This document shows positions 22,850 to 34,632 of a stretch of 64,000 nt of DNA, piece by piece. The notes under the pieces were generated by a model, which was not told the DNA's origin, ran no database searches, and saw nothing but the letters and a program-made list of their open reading frames with translations. The stretch comes from Cenococcum geophilum 1.58 (Eukaryota > Ascomycota > Dothideomycetes > Gloniales > Gloniaceae), in assembly GCA_001692895.1 (NCBI GenBank), contig KV748207.1, positions 1,426,001 to 1,490,000 on the forward strand, given 5' to 3'. The position numbers and the translations under genes are program-made. How positions within the stretch are numbered: position 1 is the first letter of the stretch; each line of letters starts with the position of its first letter.

Positions 22850-25412
22850 TATTATACTCCTACTCCCTTTTAACCTAACCTTTAACTTATATATATAAAG
22901 TATTTATATTAATAAACATCTCTAGTGCCTTATTTAGGTTCGCCTTTGTTATTATATCTACTAGGTTATCTTAGCTATTAATTTATTAAATTTTAAAGAG
23001 TTTTTAACACTTATAGGATTGCTAAAGTACTATAATATTAATTATAAGGCGCTTTTCCTTTATAGTACTAAGCTTAACTAAATACTTATAGAGGGAATAT
23101 AAGTCGGTATATATAATTATAGGGATAGCGGGAAGTTTAAGTTAATCTATAATTATCTTTAGGGTAGTTCCAATTATAATTACTATATTAACTCCGCTAA
23201 CTATTCTATATATCTCTAACGCTAAAACGCTTTAAGTAATATACTTACTCTTAGTTAAGCTTTAGTAGATAAGATTACCGTAGATTATAAAGTTATTCTC
23301 TTTAGTAGATTTATTTATAATAATAATCTTATATCCTAACTAGGAGCTAAAATATTTATTATTTATAAATAATCTATTAATAAATATAAAGAGCTTAGTG
23401 GTAGGAAGATTAATAGGTATATAAAGTAGTCCCTAATTAAGATGGTTTATTTACTAGAAAAGATATTTATTTAGGGTAAAAACATTATCCTTAGCTAGTT
23501 CCTAATATTAGGCGGTAATAAAGAGATTAAATAAAGCCTTAGGTTAATAGATAGAAGTAATATATACTCTATAAGCGCGTTACTCTATATATCTTTGCTT
23601 TAGAGAATTAATATTAATAATATTAATCTTCTTACCTTAACCCTTCTAGCGTAAAGTAATAGAATCCTTATTTAGGGCGAGGATACATCTATTAAAGAGT
23701 AATAGTATTATTAAATTAAGCTTTTCCTTTAGCTTTACTATAAGATTTACCTTTACTAGCTTGTCTTCTTTAAGAGCTAAGAACTAGTCGTCTCCTAAGA
23801 TAATTATATTATTAGTTTATATGCCAATAATTCTAAATAGAGTTCTTATAGTTATAATAAGGAAGTAGGGATTAAATATAGAAGTAGTTATTAAAAGCTT
23901 CTCTTTATAGTACTTACTATAAGTAGCCTACTAATAAGTTCCTACCTCTGCAATTCTATATAATAGCTTAAGCACAACTATAATTATATCTTTAGGATAC
24001 TGGTGGCGAATTTTCTTTAAAAGGTATACTAATATTAAGCGCTAAAGGTGCGTCTCTAATTAGGTATAGGCTTAAGTAATATCTTATAAATAAACCGCTA
24101 TTCGATTCTTTATTAAGGAGGGAGCTAGCATAATAATAACTTACTAACTAGCTTGTTAAATTATAGGAGATTACATAAAAATTACCTCCTTACTATTATT
24201 GTTATATGTTATGTTATAATATTCAATTACGCTGTTGCGGCTCCCATTAGGGTCCATGCAGCGGGCCTATATGGGTATATATATATACATGTGTAAGAGG
24301 GGAACCGTACCGCTAGGGCCGGATAAAACCTCTCCTTCTCTTGTTATACGGCCTGTATGGCTTGTTATGCGGCCTATATAGCCTCTCTTCTGATTAGTGA
24401 CTGCCAAGCACGAGTAGACGTCTCTTTGAGGCGCTACAGAAATATTATTGTTATAACCTTAAATAATAAGCCTTAATTTCTTAAATAGGGTATTAGTAGC
24501 TTTGCCTTTAATCTCGTTAACTATTCTTAACTTAAAGATGCAAACTTTATTAAACTTAGCAGGGTTATACTTCTTAAATTTAAAGACTCCTCTTGTAATA
24601 AGACTATTAATCTCCTACTTATTAAATACTTAGAAAGGAGCTCTAAAAGTTATAATATAATTTTCCTTTTAAAGCTGTTTTATAAGCTTAAAGTTAGCCT
24701 TTTCCTTAGCTATTATAAAGGCCATTAATAACTTAACTTTATTCTTAATAGCGGTAACAAATTGCTCTTTAAAATTAATAAGATATTAGCGATTTTATAA
24801 TCCCTTTAGGTAACCTCTACCGCGTTATAGTTACGAAACCTCTATTATATTAAAATTATAGTCGCCTTCTAAAGTATATTAATCGTAGTTCTCCTTTAGG
24901 GTATTCTATAAAGGTTTAGAACTATTATCTTTATAATAAGGCTTAATAATAGTTAAACGGAATTAAGTAGGTCTGTAAGGCATCTAAATAGTATAAGTTT
25001 AACCATTAATTATAATAAGTTAATATAGACCTAACTATCCTCCCTTTTTACACTATACGCGTACCTTAGACTAAAGTGGTAGATTAAGCATAGTTAAGGT
25101 ATTTAGGCTATTTCTTATTTCTAGTACGTTATTAACCTAGCGTATAGCGTAAAGACGTTATACCTCCTTTATTGCCTTGTAAATAGCCTTAGTTTATTAT
25201 ATAATAGAGGGAAATAGCGGAGAATTATTAGTTATTTAAGAGTAGGCGCTAAAGACTAGTAACGTGGGTATAAGTCTATTTAGGCCAGCGGAATTATTAA
25301 TAGCTTTAACAGCTATTTATAAGGTAAGTTCTTCGCTAATATCCTTTAGTTTTAAAAAAATAATCTTATATACGCGGCGTAATAGCGTATAATATTACTC
25401 TACTTTTCTAAC
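22850..25412 (-). pseudogene. Ty1/copia pol relic (integrase end, reverse transcriptase, RNase H)
   Basis: The minus strand gives, from high to low coordinate, the end of integrase (AVKAINNSAGLN, LIPTLLVFSAYS, about 25380-25200), reverse transcriptase (AVYL*DIT*AYT*, then NNIIILGDD near 23,800 where the family has a YxDD-type site), SITLR*KG, QRYIE*RAY, TLNKYLF, GLLYIPINLPTTKLFIF, and the C-terminus NKALEMFININTL near 22,880. This order and wording match fungal copia polyproteins. Stops are TAG/TAA at Gln/Trp sites. The 5' part is missing because the frame is cut at 25413 by the LTR of an oppositely oriented copia element, and it is also interrupted by an insert at 24207-24443. Confidence 0.8.
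24207..24443. mobile_element. 237-bp insertion inside copia pol, flanked by a 12-bp direct repeat
   Basis: ATTATTGTTATA occurs at 24195-24206 and again at 24444-24455. Between them lies a GC-richer sequence with few RIP-type changes, unlike the pol on both sides. On the minus strand it starts near TGTAGCGCCTC and ends near ATTATAACA, with a TATA-rich centre, which would suit a small solo LTR. The 12-bp flank is too long for a normal LTR target duplication, so the class is uncertain. Confidence 0.55.
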
Positions 25413-25690
25413 TATCGGGAATAAGGCAAGCGGTTATCACGTAACGCCGCGGCACTAGCGTGGCGAAAAGTCTTAGGCTCCTCACCCTTCCTTATTCTAA
25501 TTAATAAGCTTTATTAACCAACATCACTATAACCTACTTAAGTAGTTGTTATTAGTAAATTACCCTATATAACTAACACTAATTAGTAGTTAAATATATA
25601 GTCAACTATAGAGCAGGTAGGTTTTTAAATAGAAGAGACAGTCTTATATAGGGGTGCTATATACGCTTATATGGAATAGATCCCGGCAAT
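25413..25690 (+). repeat. 5' LTR of a second, plus-strand copia element
   Basis: Begins TATCGGGAATAAGGCAAGCGG (the T-G start changed to TA) and shares the ordered words TCACGT, GCCGCGG and CTCCTCACCCTTCC with the opposite-strand LTR at 22573. It is followed on the same strand by a decayed gag. The right end is approximate. It lies directly against the integrase of the minus-strand copia element. Confidence 0.55.
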
Positions 25691-25779
25691 ACTATACTAC
25701 CTTAAACTTATAAAAAACTAGTAATAAAAGTGTTACTAAGTACTAGGAGATACTAAGTTATATCTATTATATAAAACAA

Positions 25780-27735
25780 CCGCGTTTATAAAGATTTAGT
25801 TAAGTACTTTAGGTCAGAAGTATTACTAAACCTAAGGTCCTAAGTTAACGTCTAAAACGCGTTAAATAACTACCTTAATACCCTTCGTGTACCTTCGCAG
25901 ACTATAGGATTATAATTACTATCTAATTACACGTTAAACAACCTTTAAAAACAGCTATTATAGCGTTAACCTACCTAAAGAAGTATAAGGACGACATTAA
26001 CCTAGAGATATAGAACACCGATATAACTAACCTAGAAGATATTAAGCAGTAAAACTCAAACGGATTCTTATTACACTATATAGTATACTATAAAGATAGC
26101 AAATATAACAACACTATGCTATAGTACTATATAAGGGAGGACTTTATTAAATAGATAAAGGGAACATAAACTCCTATAAAGAAGGATATTATATAAGACT
26201 TCCGTAACTTCTTATAGAAGTATAAAGTCTTTATACCTATAGATAGGGGTACTATTAAAGACAATATTTAGGAGTAGGTTATTAACATAAAAGAAGAGTA
26301 TAAATAGACTCTATAAGAGATTAAGCACTAACTACGCACTATCCCTTGCACGGATAAATACGCCCTATAAAATGTGGCCCGTGCGCACCAATTAATAAGG
26401 CGCATATACGGGCGGTAAGTTGTTCTGCCATATCACGAAAGGAGAGGCTCGAAGGCAGGTAGTGGTTCAGGTTCTGGCGGTGGCCTTTTTGCGACACAAT
26501 TTTTGGAAATAGGATATTAAATGGGCTGCACAAGGTCTATATTATCGGACGTGTAGTTACGCACCATTTTGGTAGTGTTATTCGTTTACATTTGGACACT
26601 AAAAAAGTTGATGTTCTTGACCCCGCGCATAGGCTATAAAATATAGCACCCTATCCGTGCAAGGGATAAGGAAGCTTAACTTATAATAGAATCTAAGTAA
26701 TACACCTTTAGAGACAAATCTACCTCTACCTTTAACTCCTCTGTATCTAATTTAACCTGTAACTTTAATATTAAATACTATACCCTAATAAGAGCAGGTA
26801 TAGGATCCCATTACTTTACAATTTAATAACCTTTAAACTCCACCAACTAGACCTACGTCCCCACTATAGCCTATAATATAACCCCTACCTCCTCTATCTT
26901 AATCTTAAATTGGAGGTAGTTTAAAATTGCTTATAGAGCTTATAAAGCTCTATTTAGATTAGGAGAAGAAGTTTAGTAGGAAATTATACAATATTCTTAA
27001 TTCGAAACTATATATCTTCTATAATTATTACTAGAAGGTAGAAATAGAGTCTAATTAATACTATAACGCCTATTCTGTTATACTTAAGGGCTAAGCTAGT
27101 ACCTTCTATTATAATTATTTAGCAGAAAAAGGATATAATTTTAACCGCATAATATATAAGTTAAGATATTACTTTAAAATAAAAGAGAATAAGTAGCAGT
27201 ATATATTAAAATAGAGAGAGACTACCTTTTTAAGGATTATCGCTACAAACCCAGGTATCCCTTAACTTAATTATCTTTAAAAGCTCTTTAATTAACTTTA
27301 GACGATTTAGCGTAGTTTATTTAAATTATATTAAGAGGATTTCAGCCTATATAATTAAGTTATTAGTATATACTAAAGTATTAAAGAATACAACCTTACT
27401 TTCTTTAATCCTGCAAATACTTATAAAGGAGTATATACTTAATTAAGATCTTTTATTAGCACTACTCTACGCTCTTAAGAAGTATAGTAATTTAACGCCT
27501 AACTCTAACCTACTTTAATTAACCCGCCTAACTAATATAACCACAACTAGACTAATTGAATATATAGTTGCCGTAGTAGATAATATAGTAGAGGGTATAA
27601 TTAACAACTATAAGGTAAAAGTAGAGGTTCTTATAGAGGTTCATTTTAAAGCGATTGCTAAAAAAAGTGCTATATTTATAAGAAACCGAATTACTAGTTA
27701 ACTAGGCATTCTTTTAATAAACAAAAGAAGGTATA
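25780..27735 (+). pseudogene. Ty1/copia gag relic, split by a MITE
   Basis: The plus strand encodes pieces of fungal copia Gag: ETTFLRIIATNPGIPQLNYL (about 27220-27280), FFNPANTYKGVYT and, near 27,660-27,700, KKKCYIYKKPNY*LTRHSFN, a degenerate zinc knuckle whose second Cys and other ligands now read Tyr or stop. A 325-bp MITE at 26342-26666 interrupts it and the frame ends at the dispersed repeat near 27,756, so pol is absent. Stops lie at Gln/Trp positions. Confidence 0.72.
26340..26668. mobile_element. Tc1/mariner-type MITE with 17-bp terminal inverted repeats and TA target site
   Basis: TATCCCTTGCACGGATA at 26340-26356 is the exact reverse complement of TATCCGTGCAAGGGATA at 26652-26668. 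Taking the outer TA as target duplication leaves a 325-bp element. There is no transposase; a 64-codon minus frame starts inside but has no family. The interior has few RIP-type changes, so insertion into the copia gag was late. TA target and TIR layout fit a Tc1/mariner/pogo non-autonomous element. Confidence 0.9.
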
Positions 27736-27755
27736 TAATAAGTTTCGCTAAAGTA

Positions 27756-28087
27756 CATCGGCAAAATATGGTACCCTTCCAATGGCCTCAATGGTTGGTG
27801 GTTGACGCAATTGGCGCGCAGTTGAGGGCATTTGGCAACCCGACCGACTAGCCTATGTCGTGTTTTTTTGACACGCAGCCTGCGCGTAGCCTGCGCGCAA
27901 CCTGCGCGCAACCTATACGCAACCTATAACCACAATTGTATTTGGAGCCATCTACCTCTTTTATACCAACAGTATATTTTAGATAATAAAAAAAGGCTAC
28001 TTTAAAGCTATTTATAAGGCTAGTAAGGTAAATTATATACACTTCCTTATATAATCTAATATATTATTTTAGACAATATAATATAAT
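27756..28087. repeat. Dispersed repeat, copy 1
   Basis: Starts CATCGGCAAAATATGGTACC, contains TTGGTGGTTGACGCAATTGG, GTCGTGTTTTTTTGACACGC and a short GCGCAACCT tandem, and ends in an AT-rich tail with TTTATAAGGCTAG. It matches 49473-49763 in order and orientation. The GC-rich core carries few RIP changes and is open on the minus strand in both copies. Probably a non-autonomous transposable element; the TGTCGTG-ttttttt-GACACG hairpin is notable. Class not identified. Confidence 0.75.
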
Positions 28088-28654
28088 ATTCCAACTATTT
28101 TATAATATATTCTAAAATTATAAGACCTTTCCTACTCTCCCTATAACAATAATATAATATAAATATTTAGCTTTACTAGCATAGCATATACATATAGCCA
28201 AAAAGTAGCTACTAAGAGTAGCAGATATAGGCCGAAAGAAAGGTAGATTAAGAGCTAGTATATATAATAAAGAAGCCGCAGTTATCCTATAGGAGAATAT
28301 AGAAAGTCCTACACCTAATCTCCTACTAAAAACTCTACTAGCTCCTCTATACTAGAGTCTAGAGTATATATTATAAACTTTATATACTACTCCTTATTCT
28401 TAATTAAATTTAATATTACTTTCCCGTTACTATACTAGCTATAGCTATCCTCTGCAAGGCTATAGTACTACTTAAATTATATAAATAACTTATTAGATTT
28501 AAACCTTTCTAGCCTAGGCTCGCCGGTTCCTATATTTAGGATAAAGTAATATACTAAGGCGGAGGATATATATTCTGCTAAATCTAACAAACTTAGCTAG
28601 TTCTAAAAGTTAAATTAGCAAATATTATAGTAGTAGTAGGGCCCTAGATTTTCT

Positions 28655-28796
28655 AGCTTACTCTAGAGCTCTTCCTTTAAGACGGACTTAGCGGACTAGT
28701 TTAGCCTACTCTAGAGCTCTCTATTTAGGATAGACTTAGTAAACTAGTCTAGCCTACTCTAGAGCTCTCCCTTTAAGACAGGCTTAATAAATTAGA
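28655..28796. repeat. 48-bp tandem repeat, three copies
   Basis: Units with CTACTCTAGAGCTCT followed by TTTA-AGACAG/GACTTA start at about 28655, 28702 and 28751. The copies differ by transitions. Confidence 0.75.
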
Positions 28797-28958
28797 TAGT
28801 ATAGCCCGGCTCACCAATAAATAGCCTAAGTTAATAATCGCGTTAGTTTCGTTGTCGCTAAGGCTTATAAGGAACCTCTCTCTTATATTATCGCTTAGAT
28901 CCGCTATAAGGTCGTTAAGGTCATCTTTATACGGGTCCTTAATAATTTCTATAGTCAA
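28773..28958 (-). pseudogene. Short open piece of a decayed unknown frame
   Basis: 61 codons are open (contains IKDPYKDDLNDLIADLSDNI). The same frame continues upstream on the minus strand through about 29,600 with scattered TAG/TAA stops (for example IQKTVIWNLAAALAHSY and KLIVELLTNYNFIALDYIKV). The composition looks protein-like but I recognise no family. Confidence 0.35.
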
Positions 28959-31900
28959 TTAATCTAGCATTAGGCCTATAGTATATTTAATAACTATGGG
29001 CTAAAGCCGCAGCCAGATTCCAGATTACCGTTTTCTAAATATCTAGTTCCAGCCGCCTAAGAGGTTAGCGTAGGCTTCTATAACAGGTTAAAGAATAATA
29101 ATAGGTAATAAAACACCGGATATACACTAACTACTAATAATAGTGCCATAAAAGTTATTTGTTCCCTTAGACCTAGTTTTATACTCCCTAATTATATAAT
29201 ATATTACTATTAAAACAAAAGTAATAGTATTGCCGGTAAGCTTTTTAAACATATTATAAGAGTAGGGTAATTAGGCAAGGCCGTTCTTTCCTCTACTATA
29301 AAATATACTAGCTATACTAGCAACTATCGTATTAGAACAAAAGCGGTTATTACTTAGCTATTAACTCTTATTAGTATTTTACTAAATAGCACGGGCAAAA
29401 TACCTTTATATAATCTAGCGCAATAAAATTATAATTAGTTAGTAGTTCCACAATAAGTTTAGGCGCGTTATTAAACCCTAGCCTATATACCTCCCTTACA
29501 ATTATATAAGCCTTTATAATCGCGTAGTTCCTAAAGTTCCCTATTGCGTTAAATAGCTATATATAATATTAAGATTGTTAGTAGATAATTTAATATAATA
29601 TTTCTAGTATATAGATACCTTATAAGTGGACACCGGGTTAGGAATATAATTAGCTTTTTTTTATACTGCTTTTAGCTGCTTTAAAATAGCTTCTAACTAT
29701 GCCTTTTTCATTATATCCTTAATAAGGCCTAGAAAGCAGTTGAACTATAGGTTAATAAAATACCCGTTATAAGTCCTAGAGTTAGTTACTAGCCTTACTA
29801 ATAAAATAGACCTATAAAACGCAAATATAGGCTTATATCTCTTAGGTGGGTTTTATTTTATACATTGCCATTATAATATCTAGAGGTACTCTTCTCTTAC
29901 CTATAGCGCGGTAGTTAGGTTAAAATCGTCTTTGTAGTCTAACTCGTCCTTACTTTCCCTAGCGCTATTTAGGTCCCCTTTAAATCAAATACTAGGTTAG
30001 TATACTCTGTATTAAAGGGAGGTCACTTATCTTATGGACGAAGCTATGTTAGGGTTTAGGCGGACACGGCTTACTAGGGAGAATATAAAGCTAAATATTA
30101 GTTGTTTACGCGATAAGGTACGGATTAGGCGCGTAGGAGAGTATTTTAAACTAATACGCAATTATTAAGAGCCGGAGGTATATTATAAAGATGCTGCTTT
30201 TTATAGCGGTTAGTGGTTAGATAATAAAGAGAGTGTTCTATTTACTAGGGCCCGTTAAGTACTAAATAGTAGAGGAGACTATTAAGTATTACAGTTAGAC
30301 TCCGGTTATGCATAAAGGTATAACCTACCTTAACTAAAAGATTGGGACTTCGCGTCTTTAACTAAGCTGGTTTTACTACCAGATTATTAACAGATTTAGT
30401 AGATTTATTAATATTTGGTTGCTATTATTTCGTAAAAAAAGCAAGTATAGACTTGCAGTCACTATCCTTATTATTAAAGATTACCCTTTTTAGCCGGAGG
30501 CGGCCATATACATTCTATATATTGTTAGCCAGCTTAATATATTATATACAACGTTAATAGGGTCTATTACGTGCCTACTCCTCTTTATACCTAGATATAA
30601 CTAGACCAGAGTCACAATATTACTTATTCTGGCTAGGTTCCACGTACTCGTTCTAGCTAGGCTCTACATACTTATTCTTTGTTAGCGCGTTCTTCCTTCT
30701 ATCAGCTAGGACGTAGGCAACTCCTAGTAGTAGGCTAGGTAGAGACGTAAGATTAATTATACTAGTTATCCTCGTTTTCTTATTATACGTTAACTTAAAG
30801 TAGGGTTCTTGCTACTAGTTTAAGTGTTCAATAACGCGTTTTTACGTTTACCTACTATAATAACACTCCTATATTTGCCTAGTTAGCAGAAGGTACAGCT
30901 TATAGCTAGAATAAGTTACCTTATAGCTGTTTCTATAATGTCTAGGGCGTATATAAATTAACAACTTAAAAGAATATATACTGGTATAGTATATATTAGA
31001 CTAATAGCAGTATTAATAGGAGTATTATTACTATAGTGCTTGCAAATGACTTAAATAGGGGTGTATTTATTATAATTAGCTGCTAGTTCTAACCGGTTGC
31101 AGTTAAGCCGTAACTACGACCTATTAACTCGCGTTAAGTTAGTAGTTAAGAAAATATTATCGTATAGTTAAAGATTATCTAATACTATTTGCTATTATAC
31201 GCGAAACTGTTTTATTCTATTAGTATATCCCTTAGTAGATACAGTATAGGTATATAAAAGGTTAAACGTTAATCCTAGCAATAAAAGTAGTAGGCTAGTA
31301 AGGCTTATGTCTAAATTTAATAGGGAGGTACCTTATTAAACTACTTTACCCACCTAGGGCGCCGGCTTTTAGATCCTATACCTTATTCCAGTCTACCTAT
31401 ACTAGGTTTAATACCCGTCTCGCGCTTAAAGCGAAGCTTATCTACCTTACCTATATAGCTCACCAGTATAAATAATGCTAGGGTAGGCATAGGTGGTATA
31501 TAGGACAGCAATAACACTTCTATATAGTTATATCGCTATATTCCACACCCTTATATAACACCTAGTATTTCTACCACAAATATCTAACGTTATTCTTCTA
31601 TGTTGTTAACCCTACTAGCCTATAGTAAGCCTAACCTATCCCCTATACATATATTACAATAGCAATTAAATTTAGCAGAATAGTAAGGAAAGCATAAGCA
31701 TAGATATAAGGATTAGGTGTTAGATACTAAGAGTAAGCTAGGGACGGTATTAATATATATTACCCTAATAAGTTTACTGGAAAGAATAGGTATAAACCTT
31801 AAGCTTTATCGTCTAATCCCCTTAGGCGTTTTAAGAATGCTAGATAACTTGAAGTTATAAGAATATCCTAGGACATATTATTCTAAGACTCCCTTACCTA

Positions 31901-33524
31901 ATAGCACGCCAAAGGGCTCTAATATTAAGCCGTCTACTTTTATATATAGTAGTCCATTAAACCAGCAAGTATTCTAAATAAAGCAGTGGCTTTAAGGCGT
32001 ATAATTTATACTACGGTTATAGTTACCTTTACCTTTTCTATTGCGGGTTAAGGCGTAAAGTAAGGGCTCTTTTTTAACTAGGAGAGGTTTTTTAGGACAG
32101 CTGTAGGTTAAGTATCGCCTTAATATTGACCCGTTTACCTATTCTACCTATTTTTATATATATAAAGTACAAGTTATCTAGTAAAGGCAAGGGTGCGGAA
32201 ATAGAGGGTAAGTAATTATATCGTTCTTAGCTAGTAGCGCAGACTGTAAATATAAGTTAGTAACGCTAAATTAACTTTAAGTAGTAACCTACTTGTTCTT
32301 CTTTATTCTATTATAAATAAAAACTTATCCATTTTTTATAGAAACATATCCTTAACCGCACTACGCCATTTCTCTTCATTTATAAGCTAAATTCGTCCTC
32401 TAGCTATTTTATTACTAACATAATAGCAAAGCGTTTCGCTCTTAGGGTTAAAGTTAATATCCTAGCCTAGTATATCTATAAATATATTAAAGCTTAGATT
32501 ATTAACGTATATATCTAAGGCGTCATTCTTACCAGTCGCTAGCTTTTAGGTTAGGATAATTATTAGCTCTTTATTAGCTGCCCGCCGGATTAGTATTATT
32601 ATTATCCTATATAACCTTAGTATTCCCTCCTACCTTATTGCCTTTAGTATGCCGGCTAGTAGATAATACGCGATAGCGGAGTATAGGAGTACTAGGTTGC
32701 CTGTTGTAATTTACCTAATAAAAGCCGTTTTATTTATTTAACGCGTCGCGTTATAGCTGTAGCGCTAGGTAAGTTATTTAACATATTTAGTACGTAGATT
32801 CTTAGGTAAACCTAGAAACACAGATAGGAATTTATTGGAGATTTCGTTTAATATTTGCCGTATTTATGCCTTACTTATAAGGGAGCGTAGTGGCTATCCG
32901 AGGAGCCCATACATCAACATTTTGATTTCAATATTATAGTAGATCGTATTATATTGTTTATTTATAACCCTAAGATCTTACTTAAGAGTGTCTTTGGTGT
33001 TATAGCTTAGGTCTATTATTAGTGCTATAATTCTAAAAGCGTTAGGGGAGGTGCGATAGGAAAGACGTCTTAATTACGCGCCAAGACCAATGTATAGGAT
33101 TGTGTAGACAGGTAACTATATTATTTAGTTATATATAAAACAATCGGTTAAATGTCTTATAAGAAATAAATAAGCGTATTAGCGAACGCTTCTCTACCCA
33201 CTACACTACCTAGACTTATAAGCCTCCTCCTATCTATTTTACGTCTCCTCCATCTTAATAAGCTCGATTTAGCACCTAGATTTGTTAATACTTTTTATAT
33301 ATATATATATATAAAATTTTTTTTATCTCTATTGTATTATACTACGTATAATACTACGTATGCAGCCTTTAGGCTATAGCGCTATAGTTCTATATACATA
33401 AAACCCTTTTAGGCAGCTTAATATGTACTAGTAACTATATTTATTAATACTTTAAGACACCTAGTTAGCCCTTAACTAGTGGAGCCTAGTTAACATAATT
33501 AGAGGTCCTAACCTCCGCCGAAAT

Positions 33525-34162
33525 ATTTAATATCCCTAATAAGGGCCAGAATATTATTAGCGAAAACGGAGATATTCCACTATAAGTTAATAAGATCTTA
33601 GGTCCGTCTAGCTTGACAAAGGAGTATCTAAGCTCTTAGTATAATCTTTTAAGAAAAGACACGATTAAACCGTTAAGAGAGGTAGTAGGTTAAATTAGAG
33701 CAAACCCTTTTAGTTTGCCGGAATCTGGATATAGTAATAGAATTGGTATATATAAACAGGTAAGTATGCTATAATTCTAAAGCAGTTATCCCTTAACATC
33801 TATAAGGCCCATATTAGCTTAGTAATATTTTTACCTTAAGGGCTAGTAATCCGCGTGGCGTTCTCACTTAGGAGAGTAGGGAAGATAATCCATTAGGATT
33901 AGTTAAAAAGACTAGTTGCTAAGTCTCTAGTTGCTTTAACTCCTAAGACTAACATTTTTTAAACAAAATATATACTCGCAATAGCGGCGGTAAGACTATT
34001 AGCTGTATTAGAACAGAATCCTTTAGAGGTTAACTTATTCTTTAAGACCTAAAGAGATTAAAATTAACTTATCCGTATTATAGACAATGGTTAAGGAATA
34101 AACTAGATTTTACGAAGTTAGTCGCTACACTATATTGGCATTATAAAAGCTAATAAGAGAGC
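33525..34162 (+). pseudogene. NFX1/ZNFX1-type SF1 helicase gene relic, 5' part
   Basis: The plus strand reads NKGQNIISENGDIPL*VNKI, ILGPSSLTKEYLSS*YNLLR, REVVG*IRANPF and, after a shift, FSLRRVGKI, KRLVAKSLVALTPKTNIF and AVLEQNPLEVNLFFKT. These follow in order the region before the helicase core of the fungal NFX1-type zinc-finger/AAA_11 helicases (relatives of ZNFX1, linked to RNA silencing and RNA surveillance). Stops at Gln/Trp sites and frame breaks show decay. The gene is split exactly at 34162 by a gypsy retrotransposon; the rest resumes at 42119. The true 5' end is lost or beyond recognition. Confidence 0.7.
34158..34162. repeat. Target-site duplication AGAGC, left
   Basis: AGAGC directly precedes the 5' LTR; the same five bases follow the 3' LTR at 42119-42123. 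Confidence 0.9.
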
Positions 34163-34588
34163 TATTACGGACGCTTTAAGTACAATGTTACAACTACTTG
34201 GAGAAGAGTCGGAAGAAGCTAGTTGGTTAATACAGGCACGGACTAGGATGGAACCCGTAGAACCATATAACAAAGAATGATAAGCGAGTTACATAACGAT
34301 TAAACGTATTAACTGCGTTAAATATAAGGAACGTCATATTTAATATAGATAAGACGTACATTACGTATAAGAAGGATTTCATAGGAGTACAGTTATGTAT
34401 TTAAGGACCCTTAGTCCCTACCTAGATAGTTCCTTCCTTATAGTAATTCTTAGAATATAATTAGAGTTAATCTATTAGGCAACTACTCCACCAGTTATTA
34501 TTACGTTGTTGACTTTTATACTTATATTTCCTACACACCTAGCCTATTAACAAGCCTATTATAGTTCTTACTACAAGGTTCTGTTACA
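34163..34588 (+). repeat. 5' LTR of gypsy copy A
   Basis: Runs from TATTACGGACGC to GGTTCTGTTACA. The ends are related as imperfect inverted repeats (original TGTAACGGA...TCCGTTACA type). Contains GGACCCTTAGTCCCTACCTA, shared by all LTR copies in the window. Confidence 0.9.
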
Positions 34589-34632
34589 CAATTACTACCC
34601 AGTTACGGTATTAATATAAGAAGTCGAATAAT

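Larger units (their letters stand above)
28088..33524. other. Unassigned RIP-mutated stretch
   Basis: No known transposon or gene domain is recognised in this 5.4-kb TA-rich tract. It holds a three-copy 48-bp tandem repeat (28655-28796), a short open minus frame (28773-28958) that continues upstream as a decayed frame, plus-strand stretches of low stop density (for example about 32815-32945) and a (TA)n run at about 33297-33312. All may be remains of genes or elements too mutated to name. Confidence 0.5.

Noticed and set aside
27687..27925. CRISPR-like appearance of short GCGCAACCT repeats
   Set aside because: Units are about 11 bases without unique spacers, in a fungal genome; this is a small tandem repeat within a dispersed element.
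30000..33110. Starship captain (DUF3435 tyrosine recombinase) or Crypton in the unassigned stretch
   Set aside because: I looked for R-H-R-Y type and DUF3435 wording on both strands and found none; stop density in the best frame is close to that expected from the base composition.
34589..34630. tRNA primer-binding site after the gypsy 5' LTR
   Set aside because: The sequence after the LTR starts CAATTACTACCC and has no TGG-start complement of a tRNA 3' end; self-priming is possible but unsupported.
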